This document shows positions 12,905-24,065 of a DNA stretch of 64,000 nt, in pieces; the stretch's first letter is position 1; each line of letters begins with the position of its first letter. The stretch is taken from positions 143,439,349 through 143,503,348 of the forward strand of contig NC_081410.1 in assembly GCF_030272615.1 (NCBI RefSeq), in the 5' to 3' direction. Under the pieces are notes generated by a model, which saw only the letters and a program-made list of their open reading frames with translations, did no database searches and was not told the DNA's origin. The position numbers were made by a program, and so were the translations under genes. Origin of the DNA: Cryptomeria japonica (taxonomy: Eukaryota > Streptophyta > Pinopsida > Cupressales > Cupressaceae).

Positions 12905-12909
12905 AAAAT

Positions 12910-12920
12910 TGGTAGAGATC
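12910..12920 (+). other. Mutated copia primer-binding site (tRNA-Met type)
   Basis: The text tggtagagatcttggttcct resembles the common copia start tggtatcagagcttggttcc with a small deletion and changes. It sits six bases after the likely LTR end and 45 bases before the gag ATG. Confidence 0.5.
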
Positions 12921-12964
12921 TTGGTTCCTCTTAGAGAAGCTAAACTACTTAAGGAAGAGTTGAT

Positions 12965-13494
12965 ATGGTGCAAGAAGTAAATTACAAAGCACTAAAGTTT
13001 GATTGCACAAGTTACTCTTATTGGAAGGACAGAAGGGAATGTCATTTGGAATCTCTACTAACTGGAATATGGGAAATTGTCCAAACTAGATATACTACTC
13101 TCGCAAATGGTCCTCATACTCCAAATGAGTTTAAGACACATGAGAATAGTGTGAAGGCTAAGATTGCAATTATCAACTATTTAGGTGATTTTATATTTTC
13201 TAAAGTTGTTGGGTTGAAGTCTGTTAAAGCAATTTGAGAGAAGTTGAGTAGTGTTTATGAAGATGATTTGAAGACAAAGAAAGCCAAGTTGACAAATCTA
13301 AATCACAAGTTTGAAAATATGAGGATGTGTGATGATGAGAACATTAAGATATATCTACATTGAGTGAATGAGAGTGTGAGTGCACTAAGAGGTATTGGTG
13401 GAATGTTGGAATAAAGTGATGTTGTAAGAAAATTTATGTCAACACTGCCTAAATGCTACGAACCTAAGAAGCATGCTATTGAAAACAAAGTCAT
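12965..13494 (+). pseudogene. Ty1/copia gag, N-terminal part, interrupted
   Basis: The translation starts MVQEVNYKALKFDCTSYSYW and continues SLLTGIWEIVQ. After a stop at 13235 the same frame reads EKLSSVYEDDLKTKKAKLTN, FENMRMCDDENIKIYLH and VVRKFMSTLPKCYEPKKHAI. This is the UBN2-type copia gag. There are three in-frame stops. The frame ends at the 6-kb insertion at 13501, and the rest of gag resumes near 19556. It encoded the particle protein of an LTR retrotransposon. Confidence 0.8.
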
Positions 13495-14545
13495 GATATG
13501 TGTTAACGTTTATTTTGACACACTCGCCAACAGTCAGGTAGCCAATGTGAACACTCAGCACCTCTCTTGAAAAGTAATAAGTTCTGGGGAATTAATCACT
13601 CCAAGGTCTCTGTAGTCGGGTCTCGACGGTGACGGGCAGCCCAATGGTTGAAGTGGTTGTACCTGTTAAGGAGCCTGCTGGTTAAAACTAAATCCCACTA
13701 ATCATTAACAACTTAACTTCCTCTTTTTTTTTTGTATTTTATGATTTAAGACTTTTCTGGAAAATAAAATTGCGAAGGATAAAGGAAACAAGAAAAAACA
13801 ACAATGAAGCCAATTCAATAACAACTTAACAAACTACTCAATTAGTTCCCTGCAATCCAAAATTATCAAATATTATCTAGATTAGCATTCAACAATGGAC
13901 CTCCAGTAAACCTGCAAAATCATCAACTTTACAGACTTATGGAAATAAAATCACCAATAATATCGTCTACCACAATAATTCTCATACACCACTTATGTGT
14001 GCAATATGATTCATAAAGCAATATACAGAAGATCAAACCACGTTGCTAATTCCAAATAATAGACATTATGAGACTACACAGAGCATTTTTTGTAGAATAT
14101 AAACGTAGATCAGGCAATCTACAAGCTGCTTCTTGTATTTACGTCAAAGAATAAAGAATAACTGAAATTTATCATAATCTACAAAATAATCTAAAAGCTT
14201 CTAAGTGGGCCACAAATCATTAATTTGGGGACCCTTACAAATGAATCCAAATCCTCAATTTATAGAGTTTTTTTCCCTACTATCTAGGAAATAAACCTAA
14301 TCTAAATTAAGAACATAAGACTAGGAGTCGCAATTAACTTGCAAGTTTCTACCTTTATACTCCAGTTAACTACTAAAAAATGGAGGTTGAATGGGCACTA
14401 TGAAGACCATGTTGTATGAGCCAAGCTTTCGTAGTCATGCAGAATTTTGCTCAAAACTGGAACATGAGTTGGAGTTGCAGCTAAAATACAAAATTGGGAG
14501 TCATGCAAGAAGTCCTACTATCTTTAGCAGCTATGTGTTTATCTT

Positions 14546-17500
14546 TCACTTCTTAATAAAGGATTTATAATTATTAATAATGCATGCAATTGCTTCAATA
14601 GGAGGATCAGTCACATGCTTGATTCTGAACTTATACTTCTTTGAAACTTCCTCGGTGTGTTTTTTTCTCTCTTCTAACTCCCTTAATGTTTCTACCACTT
14701 CTTGACATTGGGTAATCAGGTAAGTGTATCTATCCGTTAATGTTGCGTTAGACTGAGCTGAGGGTCCTAGGTTCTGAGCCTCAAATGTGTCTCATTGAGT
14801 TAATACCTGCTCTTCTTCCATGATCCCATACTGGTTAACCCCAACCCAAAAGCTCCAAGCAAATGCTTTACAAAATTCTCATATTTCAAAATTTCCCTAA
14901 GGAGAGGGACTCAAATTTCTGCCACATCATTTACATACTACTGAAGCATTTCAGTCTTTAGTTACAAAATGTATGCATAAGACTGCAAGTTCTTATAGTT
15001 ACCTCCTCCTAAGAGGTCTTCCTCCACTTTACCTCTTCTCCTAAATGCAAAACTTTATTCGAAATTCTGAACTGTTTATTTAAAACAGTGTTTATGTTCC
15101 CATTGCGTAGAACAAGAAGCCAATGTCCCACCTACCTGCACTGCCTCCCAGTATACCTTCATCGTATCCTGCAAAAATAATCTATTCTTGGTAGCATTTA
15201 TTTGAGCCCATGATTTGGCTGCAGCGGCCACCTGTCTCACCTCCATTAATGCTTTTACTTCTCCCTCTGGTAATGATGAGGTTGAAGGTAGGTTGTCAAT
15301 CCTACAGGAGTCTAGAGGTTTACTCATCTCTACTAGCAACTGCTTATACTGCCCCAGCTATGCTTTAAGCTCTATGTTGGAAGTATGCTCCTTTTCTACA
15401 CGTCCTCTGACAACACTAGTGGCTAGTTCTAAAGTGTCTAAATCTCCCCACTTTGTTTTCTTACCCAAGTTTACTTGGGATACTTGGTATTTGGGAGAGG
15501 TTTGACCTTCAGTCTGAAGTGGAACTGCCACATCTGCAACCACTTCACCAGACCCTGTCCTTGACAAATGATGTACAATCTTTGGTTTCTTGACCTTTTT
15601 AGATTCCTTCATGATTTCCTGTTGCAATGTCACCTTAGGAAACTCTACCTTTCTTTTCTTTTTCTCAAAGGTGAACTCCAACCATTGTGGGACGTCTTTA
15701 TCTTCATCGCCCTTATGATGTATGATGTCAGCAGTTACCACATGAATATCTTCTTCTTCTTCTGCTTCACCTTCATCCTCTACTCTTATGCTTCTATATC
15801 CTTGGAGTGAAGTTATTTGGTGAGAAGGTCCAAACGAAAGAGTTATATTTTCATTCAATTGTTGTTGCTTATGCAACTCTCCCAACCTATCACTAACCTA
15901 TTCTCTGAATGCCCTTCCCTCCTCCTTTGTTTATGTCGTGTCCTGCTTGGCAACAATTTCCTTGAGGAGGTCTTCTTGGTCCTGAGGGGTTAAAACAAAT
16001 CTTTCATTCAATAAATCTTTTGCCTCAGTTCGTTCTTTCACCCCTCCAAGTGACCATTGTTCCCTAGGTTCCTCTTTTCCTTGTTCCTCCTCTTGATCTG
16101 AATCAGTCTCAATATTATGGACAGTTATAGTCTTTGTAGTAGGCTTAAATGCCTGTTTCTTGGGGGAACTACTGTATTAGTTGGTGGTGGCATAGGGTCA
16201 TTGGTACCTGGGACCTGTGTTGCAGTTGTTGGGGGAGGCTGAGTAGGCGCATCTTCATCTGTTTCTGTTTCTTCTTCTTCCTCCTGAGAACCTTCCCCTG
16301 CAGTCTATCCTATAGCTGTCCTTGGAGGAAGGACTTCAGCGAGTGGCACTGCTCCTAATCCATCTGTTACTCCTAGGTCTACAGCCTTCTTCAATAACTC
16401 AAACTTCCTCATTTTTTTATGAAGCTTTCTCATTAAGTCTTTGATGCTATCTTGGGGGTTTAGTGCTTTATCTGGGTCAATAGATGTATTTTGTCTTGAA
16501 CTTGATCTTGTTTTCCAAGCATACTCCTTATAACCCCTTGATTGGGGCACCCCTGAAGTAGACTCTTTCTGCTTCCCCTTTGAAGCACTCATCCTCACCC
16601 TTTGACTTAGCCACTATTTGGTCCTGTTGATGACCGCTTGGGAGACCTTTTCTATATTCACATCCTCATTTGTGGACCACCTTATTGGGGAGAGGGGCCT
16701 TTTATCAATTTCTTGCTCTTTGTATTCAGCATCTAGTAAGTCACCCTCATCCCTTAGGCCTTTAGGGAGATTGGTTTTAATTTCAAAATCCATTATTTGG
16801 GGAACTGATAAACTGTTGTAGTTCTTCTCTCTTACTTCAAAACTATCCTGGAGGTTTTCCCAAAAATCCTCCAGTCTAGGCCTATGTCCCTCATATGCCT
16901 TAGGCATAGTTTGCTTGAGTTTCCTATAGGGATGATAAAATTTCCTAGCATAATCAAATTCCTTTAAATTCAAATCTTGGAGCTCTAGCTACGCCAACTT
17001 TGCCACCTGGATCTTTAGGCAAGAGAAATACCCAATAGATACTGAACAGTCAATCCCTATTTTGTGCTTGGATGACAGGAGGGATTGGAGGCCTAGCAAC
17101 TGCCTAACATATTATAATAAGATGATCCTGTCATTATAGTACTTTGGCAGCAGTAGTGGGTTTCATATAAACCCACTGATCCTTATGTAAGTGGAGCATT
17201 GGTTTTGAATAAACCAACATACCCACTCTTGGATGATAGCCATGGCCTCCGGGCTAATCCTGTATCCTATATCTCCTGTCAATTTAATAGTTACAGGAAA
17301 AAGGAAGGAATCGTTGATCCTTTTAAAATGTGCCTTTGCATTGATGAGGGGAAGTTGGGAATAATATTCCCATACCTTCTTCTGGCCTTCTTCGTCACCT
17401 AGTTGACCTTCAACCTATAGGCCTGGAAATTTTCCAGCTCTTGCGGCCACCTAGATGAGATAAGAGGTAAAGAAGAACTTCTTGGTCTGGTGGACCTCTT

Positions 17501-18050
17501 TCATCTGCTTGCAAATGTTTCCCAAAAGGATATAAGGCCAATCGAAGTATTGTTTCCCTATGGGGATGGTGGTCATGAATTGAAACATCCGAGGGTGAAA
17601 GTGTTTGCAGTCGGGCTTGCCAAAGGCCTTGCTCAACATGATGATCAGGTCTCTCTAAGGCTCTTTAAAGTCTGCCCTCAGTATCTCTGCGGCCTTTAGA
17701 CTTGTTTTCCTCTCTTCCTCCAACCAATTTTCATTCATGTGCCTCTTGTTCGAGGTCACATTGTCATTCCATACATTCAAGGCTTCCTCTTCAGTTGAGA
17801 GGAATATCTTGTCTCTGATTGGGATGCCAAACACAAATCCCAGCATGTCAGGGGGCAAATCTATCACTGTCTTACCCTGTGCGTCTGTGCATTTCCTGTT
17901 GTTAGGGTCATAGAATTGGGGAATTGTCATAATAAACTTCGGAGCCTGCACCAACTGTGGGAAGATGGTAGCCTCTACTAAGCCTAATCTCTTTATCCTT
18001 CTTTGTGGGGGTTCCAACCTTGGTTTGTCTAACTGGGACTTAATATCTTC
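14546..18050 (-). pseudogene. LTR-borne ORF, diverged copy
   Basis: The segments on the minus strand, in order, are: 18017-17451 (RLGLVEATIFPQLVQAPKF, DMLGFVFGIPIRDK, then after a stop FQFMTTIPIGKQYFDWPYIL); 16973-16305 (EFDYARKFYHPYRKLKQ, LEDFWENLQDSFEVREKNYN, IRWSTNEDVNIEKVSQAVIN, then a basic Ser-rich region); 15885-15076 (acidic EDEGEAEEEEDIHVVTADI, KWGDLDTLELATSVVRGRVE, coiled coil); and a C-terminus (QEVVETLRELEERKKHTEEV) ending at a TGA at 14546. The same order occurs in the plus-strand LTR ORF (GLVEATVFP, MATMGIPHKEP, LEDYWENCVDEFKVR, IDWSRKGDDSI). The function is unknown. Stops and frame changes make it dead. Confidence 0.65.
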
Positions 18051-18254
18051 AATTTTGATATGTCCGATCTCAGTATCAGTGACCCATTTAATTTGATTAC
18101 CAATTTTGAAGCATAAACCTGCCCTTGGTAATGGTACTTCATTGTTGTCGGAAGTCTATCAATGTCCTTGTCCCTCTTGCTAGAAGTTGGGTCCATCTAA
18201 TTGCTTGAATATGCAAGAAGGAAACAAGTGTCAATACCTTATAAAAAACATAAA

Positions 18255-19455
18255 AAAATTCATTCACCTCGAGACTCCAGAGTTCCGAGGTTCCAAGGTA
18301 GGTAGTTCTCTCTTTATTTCATTTTTTAAGCAAGGACCTTGGAACTCCGGGGTTCCAGGGTTCCGGGGTAGGTAACTATGAATGAAGTTCGGAACTCCGA
18401 GGTTTTGGGCTGGAAACTGTGAATGAAGTCTGGAACTCCGAGATTCTTAGCTTGATAGATTGCAAATGGATCAAGAACTCCAGGGTTCTGGGGTTCCGAG
18501 ATTGATGTATAAGGCTCACTTCGGGACTGTGGGGTTTCGAGGTTCCGGGTTGGGTGCACTAGATACCAAAAGACTTTAATAGAACGGACCTCGAAACTTC
18601 GAGGTCTATGATAAATCAAAAGATCAATCTAGAATGAGCTAGGATTCCAGGTTTATTGTTGGTTTCACTTCCTCAAAAAGGGGTAATCCGAAACTCCGGG
18701 GTTCCGAGGTTTCAGGTTCCTCGTGGGTTAAGTACAAGACCAACCTCGGAAATCCGAGGTTCCGAGGTTGGGAAGAACAACTAACCCAGAAGTCTACGGG
18801 TCTAGGGTTCTCGAGTAGAACTAGGGCACGCGAGGAGAAAAGAAAAACAAAACAAAAACAAGAAAATGAGCGACAAGAAGAAGATCTAAACTAAAAACGA
18901 CAAGGAGGGAAAGAAAAATCACCAACCTGGTGAGAAAAATCACCCAAGAACGTGAAAGGAGCTCGAAAGGATGGAGGCACGAAGTGTGGAGGTCAAAGGA
19001 AAGGAGTTATGGAAATTTGAATGCACAAATGAGCTTTGAAAAGTTCATTCTTCCTATTTATACCCCCTCGAACCTCGTCTATATAAATGCCTTAAAGAGG
19101 ACCTCGGGACTCCGGGGCTCTAGAGTTATGGGGTCGATGCAAACCAAAGAACAAAAACCTCACCTCAGAACTCCGAGGTTCTGGGGTGATGAAAAACAAG
19201 CAAGAAAATGATCAACAATAGAAGTCTGGGATCCTGGAGTTCGGAGGTTGATGGACAAACATACCTCAGGACTCTGGGATTCTGGAGTTCCGAGGTGGAC
19301 AAACAAAACACACCCCGGGACTCTGAGGTTCCGGGGTTGTGTAACAACAAGAAAAAAGAGAGACCAACCTCGGGAGTCCGGGGTTCCAGGGTTGGAAAAG
19401 AAAAAACAAAAGAAAGAGACCTTGAGACTCCAAGACTCCGAGGTTCTGAGGTAAA
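18255..19455. repeat. GC-rich minisatellite of ggttccgag / gaactccgg units
   Basis: Units such as gaactccgaggttccgaggt recur many times in both orientations, with a sub-period near 9 to 10 bases. They form local inverted repeats able to fold into hairpins. Plus-strand and minus-strand open frames here (SGVPRW, SEVPGL, NPGVLD) are products of the repeat. The block occupies the U3-like part of the minus-strand LTR. The LTRs at 46.4 and 59.9 kb carry a comparable ggttcaaggttcaa array in the same place. Confidence 0.8.
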
Positions 19456-19555
19456 CAAAACAAAACTAAAAGAAACAAAGCAACAAAAAGCAAAAAAGGG
19501 GAACCATATTTTCACAAGGAAACTAATGGGGGTAAGGTATGCAGGGCATAAAAAT

Positions 19556-20490
19556 ATGGATACTTACAATTTAGATCAGTTGTATGGCTCGCTCTTTGAC
19601 TTTGATATTGTTGAGCTAGATGATATACAAAAATTGAAGAAAGAAGAATCATTCAAAGTTACTGAGAAGATTGAAGATGAACTGGAAGCAAGCAATGTTA
19701 TGGATTACAAAGAAGAAAACTTTGTGAAAAAACTAAAGAAGGATTTGGAAAACACAAAGGCATGTTACCATTTAAATATTTCAATTGTGGAAGGATTGGC
19801 CATTATTCTTCTAGATGCGGCTTATAGATAAGATTATAATAAAAGATATGATGATGACAACAAGGAAAAGACTAGAACTATGAAAGGAATGATAGAAATA
19901 AGAGAATAGATGACAAATAAATGCCTGAGAAGAATTTTTGTTCAATGGAAACTTATTCATGTGAATATGAAGTTAGTGATGACTCAAATGAAGATTCATT
20001 ATTTTTATCTATAGAGAAGAAGAATAAAAAAGGATCTGACCATCTGAAATGTGAAATAGTAAAAAACCAATGAGTGTGAAGACTACACTGCATGCAAAAG
20101 TAGAGCATAATGTGTGGATAATTGGCTTTGGATGCTCAAATCATATGACTGGTGATATATTCAAGTTCGTTGACCTCGAGAAGCATGATGGTGAATCAAC
20201 TAAGTTTGGAGGTGAGGAAGTTACACTTATTTGTGGGAAATGAAGTATTTCTATTGGTGGTAAGCATAAAACTGGTGGTGTTTATTATGTTAAAGGTCTA
20301 AAACACAATCTTTTGAGTGTAAGTAAGATGTGTAGAAAAGGTTATAAGGTCATGCTTCATAGAACCAAATGTGAGACCAAAAAGGGAAGTTCCAAAAAAT
20401 TGGTTGCAAAAGGCATGCGAACTTATGAGAATGTCTACTATGTGAAGTATAATAGTAAGGGTAATTATTTGTTGGCACAAATTTGTGAAT
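19556..20490 (+). pseudogene. Ty1/copia gag C-terminus, zinc knuckle and protease remnant
   Basis: From ATG 19556 the frame reads MDTYNLDQLYGSLFDFDIVE and a Glu/Lys-rich stretch. The frame then shifts into a zinc knuckle near 19770-19825 (YFNCGRIGHYSSRC, first Cys replaced by Tyr). The protease motif near 20115 reads WIIGFGCSNHMTGD; copia proteases usually have a DSG-type Asp at the GFG position, so the catalytic residue is lost. GLKHNLLSVSKMCRKGYKVM follows. It continues the gag cut at 13494. Several stops are present. Confidence 0.75.
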
Positions 20491-20499
20491 AATGGAATT

Positions 20500-21340
20500 A
20501 GATTGAGGTTGTACCTAAGACTGAGGTTGCCTTTGTTGATATAGAAGAGAAGGATGCTCTAGAAGATAAAATTTGGACAAAGATTGTGGAAGAGGAGCTG
20601 AATTAGACAAAGGAAAGTTGGACATTGGACCCAATACTTAGTTCGATAGACAAGAGTGTGGTAGAAGACAAGTGGGCAATCATGAACAAGCTAAATGAAG
20701 ATGGTAAAGGAAAATAAAACTTCAAGGATGCAGTAAAGATCTCTAATCAAAATGGTTTCCCTTAGGTCCAAAATAAGAAGGCTTTCAGGAGGTCTCCTGC
20801 TCCTCCTACTCAAATTAGGTATTTCCCATTTTTCAATGGTAATTGCCTTTCATAAAATAAATTTGGACATAGAGAAAGTGAGTGCAGAAGTAATAATAGA
20901 ACTCAATTATTTATTAGACAATTTTATGCTTTCAATAAGGTTGTTCATAAGGCTAATGAGTGTAGAAGTAGACTGATGTGGAATATGAATGGTACGAATG
21001 TTTTGTCTTTCGATGGATATTGGTATACTTGTAATGAATTTGGGCATAAGATTATTGAGTGCAAAAGTAATATCAAAAGGAATGAAAGTGTAAGAAGAAA
21101 TAGAAATGGTACAAACAAGGTCCAACATGCTATAATTGCAATTAATATGGACATATTGCCAAGTTCTTGAAAGTGAAGGATGTGAAGACTTTGATTTGGT
21201 AAAAAAAATTAATGTCAATGATGAAAAGGAGAAGATGTATAAGATTTGGGTAAGGAAATCAGATGAGAAAGATGAAATTGATTTTGTGGATGAGACCACA
21301 CCCTCTGACATTGTTGATTCCTCTTCCAGTAACTAGAAAA
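20500..21340 (+). pseudogene. Copia-type relic with an array of zinc knuckles
   Basis: After an acidic stretch (VAFVDIEEKDALEDKIWTKI) come several knuckle-like units: KFGHRESECRS (about 20860), KVVHKANECRS (about 20940), YTCNEFGHKIIECKS (about 21030) and CYNCN, a stop, YGHIAKF (about 21130). The spacing GHX4C is kept while first Cys residues are often lost. Such arrays bind nucleic acid in gag proteins. Frames and stops are mixed, so it is dead. No integrase or reverse transcriptase follows. Confidence 0.6.
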
Positions 21341-22600
21341 AAGGCATTGCCTAAGGGGAATAATTAATTGTAGATCTGATGAACCCCCCCCCTCCCCCAT
21401 TTTTGTTAGCATGACAAAGCTTATGGAGAATTTTTTCAAGCATTTTGAATGTTCATGGTGACCTATAGCGTTTTTGTGAATTTTGGTTGAATAATATAGG
21501 ATCTTTGGCTTAAAGCTTATATAGTTTGTGAAAGATGTATTTTAGATAAAAAGGATATAGATAGTTTGTGCCCTCAATATAGGTTCTAGATCTAAGGAAA
21601 GATTCAACCTCATCATAGGTGAGGATATAAAAGCCTATGAAAGATTGATTAAGCAAATAGATGAAGAAGCAATCAAAATTGCAAAAGAGGTTGCCAGGAT
21701 ATGGGCGTTCCCAAAAATAATTGTGCTAGAGCAAGTCAAAAACTAAATATTGATTGTGCAGATGAGTCAAAAGAAGAAGAGTAATGAGGATATTGGTTGA
21801 GATTGTGGTTCAAAACCTATTCAGATATGGAATCCAACAAGGGTAAGAAGAAAGTTACTAAAGAATAAGTTGCAAAAGAGACTCTAGGAAGATTCGAGGA
21901 GAAATAATATATAGGAGAAGAAAGAGATGCAGATGATAGAAGAAGTGCAAGTAGTGGTGCATCTATCCAGGGTTTTTTTAAGAGATCTTCTCTTGCTTCT
22001 TGGATTGATGCAGTGGTTGCTCTAAGGGAGAGCAGTTAAGGTTGAGGTTTTTTAATTGCATGAAAGTGGTTATAAAAGAATGATATACCTATGAAGGGGA
22101 GTATTGTAGCTGTTTGTGTTATCCCCGAAAGGGAAAGAGAATAAAAGGTTATGGTCTATAGTGGTGTATAGAGTTTTCAAGTTTGCATTCGTTGTCCTTG
22201 ATTTCAAAGGGAGATATAAGTTATTATTTTTATTAGTGTTCCCTTTGTCCTTGATGTCAAAGGGGAGAGATTTTAATAGTGGTAGAAATTTTAATTCAAG
22301 TAATTAAGAATTTTTAACAACAAAATAATAGACATTCAAACTAGTAGAGCTAAAATATATGCATCATCCCAAGACATGACTAGTCCTAACAACCATAGGG
22401 ATTGATTAAAAAAATGATGAGGGAAGTAACAACCATGATACCTCTAATCAAAAGGTAATAATTAGCATGGCATCCTTCCTTCTCTTGTGAGACCATTCAA
22501 ACATGACAACCTTCATTCTCCAACAAAATCGTTCCTACTTTAGTTCAACCAACATTAGAGTCATGTCAACCTTAGTTTTCTTACGAGACTATACCATCTT
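21341..22600. other. Decayed 3' part of the copia element
   Basis: This stretch is Glu/Lys-codon-rich but broken. No integrase, reverse transcriptase or RNase H motif is visible. Purine tracts tcaaagggagatata (22205) and tcaaaggggagag (22257) look like copia polypurine tracts, but no clear LTR follows. A run of nine C lies near 21388. Confidence 0.45.
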
Positions 22601-24065
22601 ATCCATCACATCAACCCAACATTCAAACCCCTTTCAACCAAAATAAAACCCCATTCAACCAAACCCAAAATCAAAACCCAACCATGTCAAAGCCTCAAAA
22701 ACATTCATATGATCATCCAAAGAAGAATACAATACTAAATATTCTTACAGGAACTTCCCAAGTCATGTTTTCCAAGAAAGATCAAAATCATATAACAGTG
22801 TCTAGCAAGGGCTTGTCCTTTCATGAAGAAGTTGACCCCCAAGTAGCCTCCATATCTTCCACCATTTCATCATCCGATGAAGTCACACAAGAGCAGTCTA
22901 CACCATCTCTATTCAATAACACAATCAACCAAGGGATCTCCATAGTAAAAATACAAGCTAATCCAATTCATGATGCTAGTCCCTTCCATGCTTCAAAAAT
23001 TAAAGATCCAATGCCACCATATGTTCCATTTCCAAGAAAACCTACTTCAGAGAGTCTTATTCAAAATCCTTTCTCATCAACCAAAGTGTTGAAACCTTCC
23101 AAGAATCTTCCATGCATATCCAAACTCCTTCCCCATGTCAAAAGGACAATCCAAAGTCAAAAGAAACGAGTCCTAAAATAAATCAAGATCAAGAACAAAC
23201 CCTTCCATCCTACCCAATTTTTGATCAAGATCCCACCTATCAGGAATCTTATGATGATCCCCTCATTCTTTTCTATTCCATTCATAATGATACCCTTTTA
23301 TCTCAAGAGCAAAGTGTCCTTTCAGGTCCCATCCAACATCCACTCCCTAAGAAAGATCATGATATCCCTTCCATCTCCTCCAATGATACAATTCAAAATC
23401 AAGAGCAAAGCATAAACTTCGATGATTCTATTCCAAGTCAAGGTCAAAGTATCCCTTCTTCTAAATCCAAGCATACATAGTTGCTATCCTCCAAACCCAT
23501 TCTGGGTCCGTCTATTCCAAAATCTAAGTCTTCCTCCTTTCCATCCATATTAGGACCCTATGTACCTTCATCCATTATTCATATTATCCCTAGCTCACAA
23601 TTCAATTCTCTTATCATTAATCAAGATCAACAAAGGCACACATATTTGAGTACCTTCCAACCATCTACCTACACCAATCCATCCAAAATACCTCCAAATC
23701 ATTCTTATTCAACCATGAATCCCAATCCCTTTAGAATAAATTTGGATGTCAAGAATGAAATCTATAAGTCAAAAAATCCACATACATCCAAAAATCAACA
23801 TGTCCAATCTAAAAGAGGTGTCAAACTAAAGAAAAAATTGATCCAAAAGCATAAAGTGATATCCAAAAGGCCACAAAGGCCCATCGAGCAAAAAGAAAAA
23901 TCAAAAACTATGTGGGTTCCTAAGTCAATCATAGAAGCAATGTATTCCAAAGAATCAGAAAGAAACAAAAAATTAAAATCAATGTGGATTCGCATAAAAG
24001 CATGGCATCCCAAAGAAAAATCAAAATATAGCATCCAAGCTTTTTATTCCAAAATATTCCCTTAA
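22600..24065 (+). pseudogene. Low-complexity Ser/Pro/Gln-rich ORF of a retroelement (unknown function)
   Basis: One degenerate reading frame runs from about 22620 to the TAA at 24063. There is one frame change near 23150 and one in-frame TAG at 23478. It is rich in Ser, Pro, Gln and Asn with repeated SILGP / YVPS / QEQS phrases. It ends in a basic segment (GVKLKKKLIQKHKVI) and the repeated phrase MWVPKSIIEA / MWIRIKAWHP. I do not recognise a domain. It precedes a polypurine tract and LTR by 2.8 kb, so it may be an accessory ORF at the 3' end of an LTR element. Confidence 0.45.

Larger units (their letters stand above)
13501..19553 (-). mobile_element. 6-kb inverted LTR-like block with its own ORF (probable solo LTR of a Tat/Ogre-like element)
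   Basis: It begins TGTTAACG directly after copia gag and ends near 19550, where gag resumes. The pentamer atatg flanks both sides (13496-13500 and 19554-19558), but the right end does not show a clean CA, so the border is uncertain. On the minus strand the order is a minisatellite-rich U3-like region, then a long ORF, then about 1 kb without an ORF. No gag, pol or primer site is present. The ORF is colinear with the ORF inside the LTRs at 46.4-52.4 and 59.9-64 kb, so this is best read as a solo LTR of a related family. Confidence 0.6.

Noticed and set aside
18187-19515. Open frames rich in PRSSEVPG/NPGVLD phrases on both strands
   Set aside because: They are produced by the GC-rich minisatellite.
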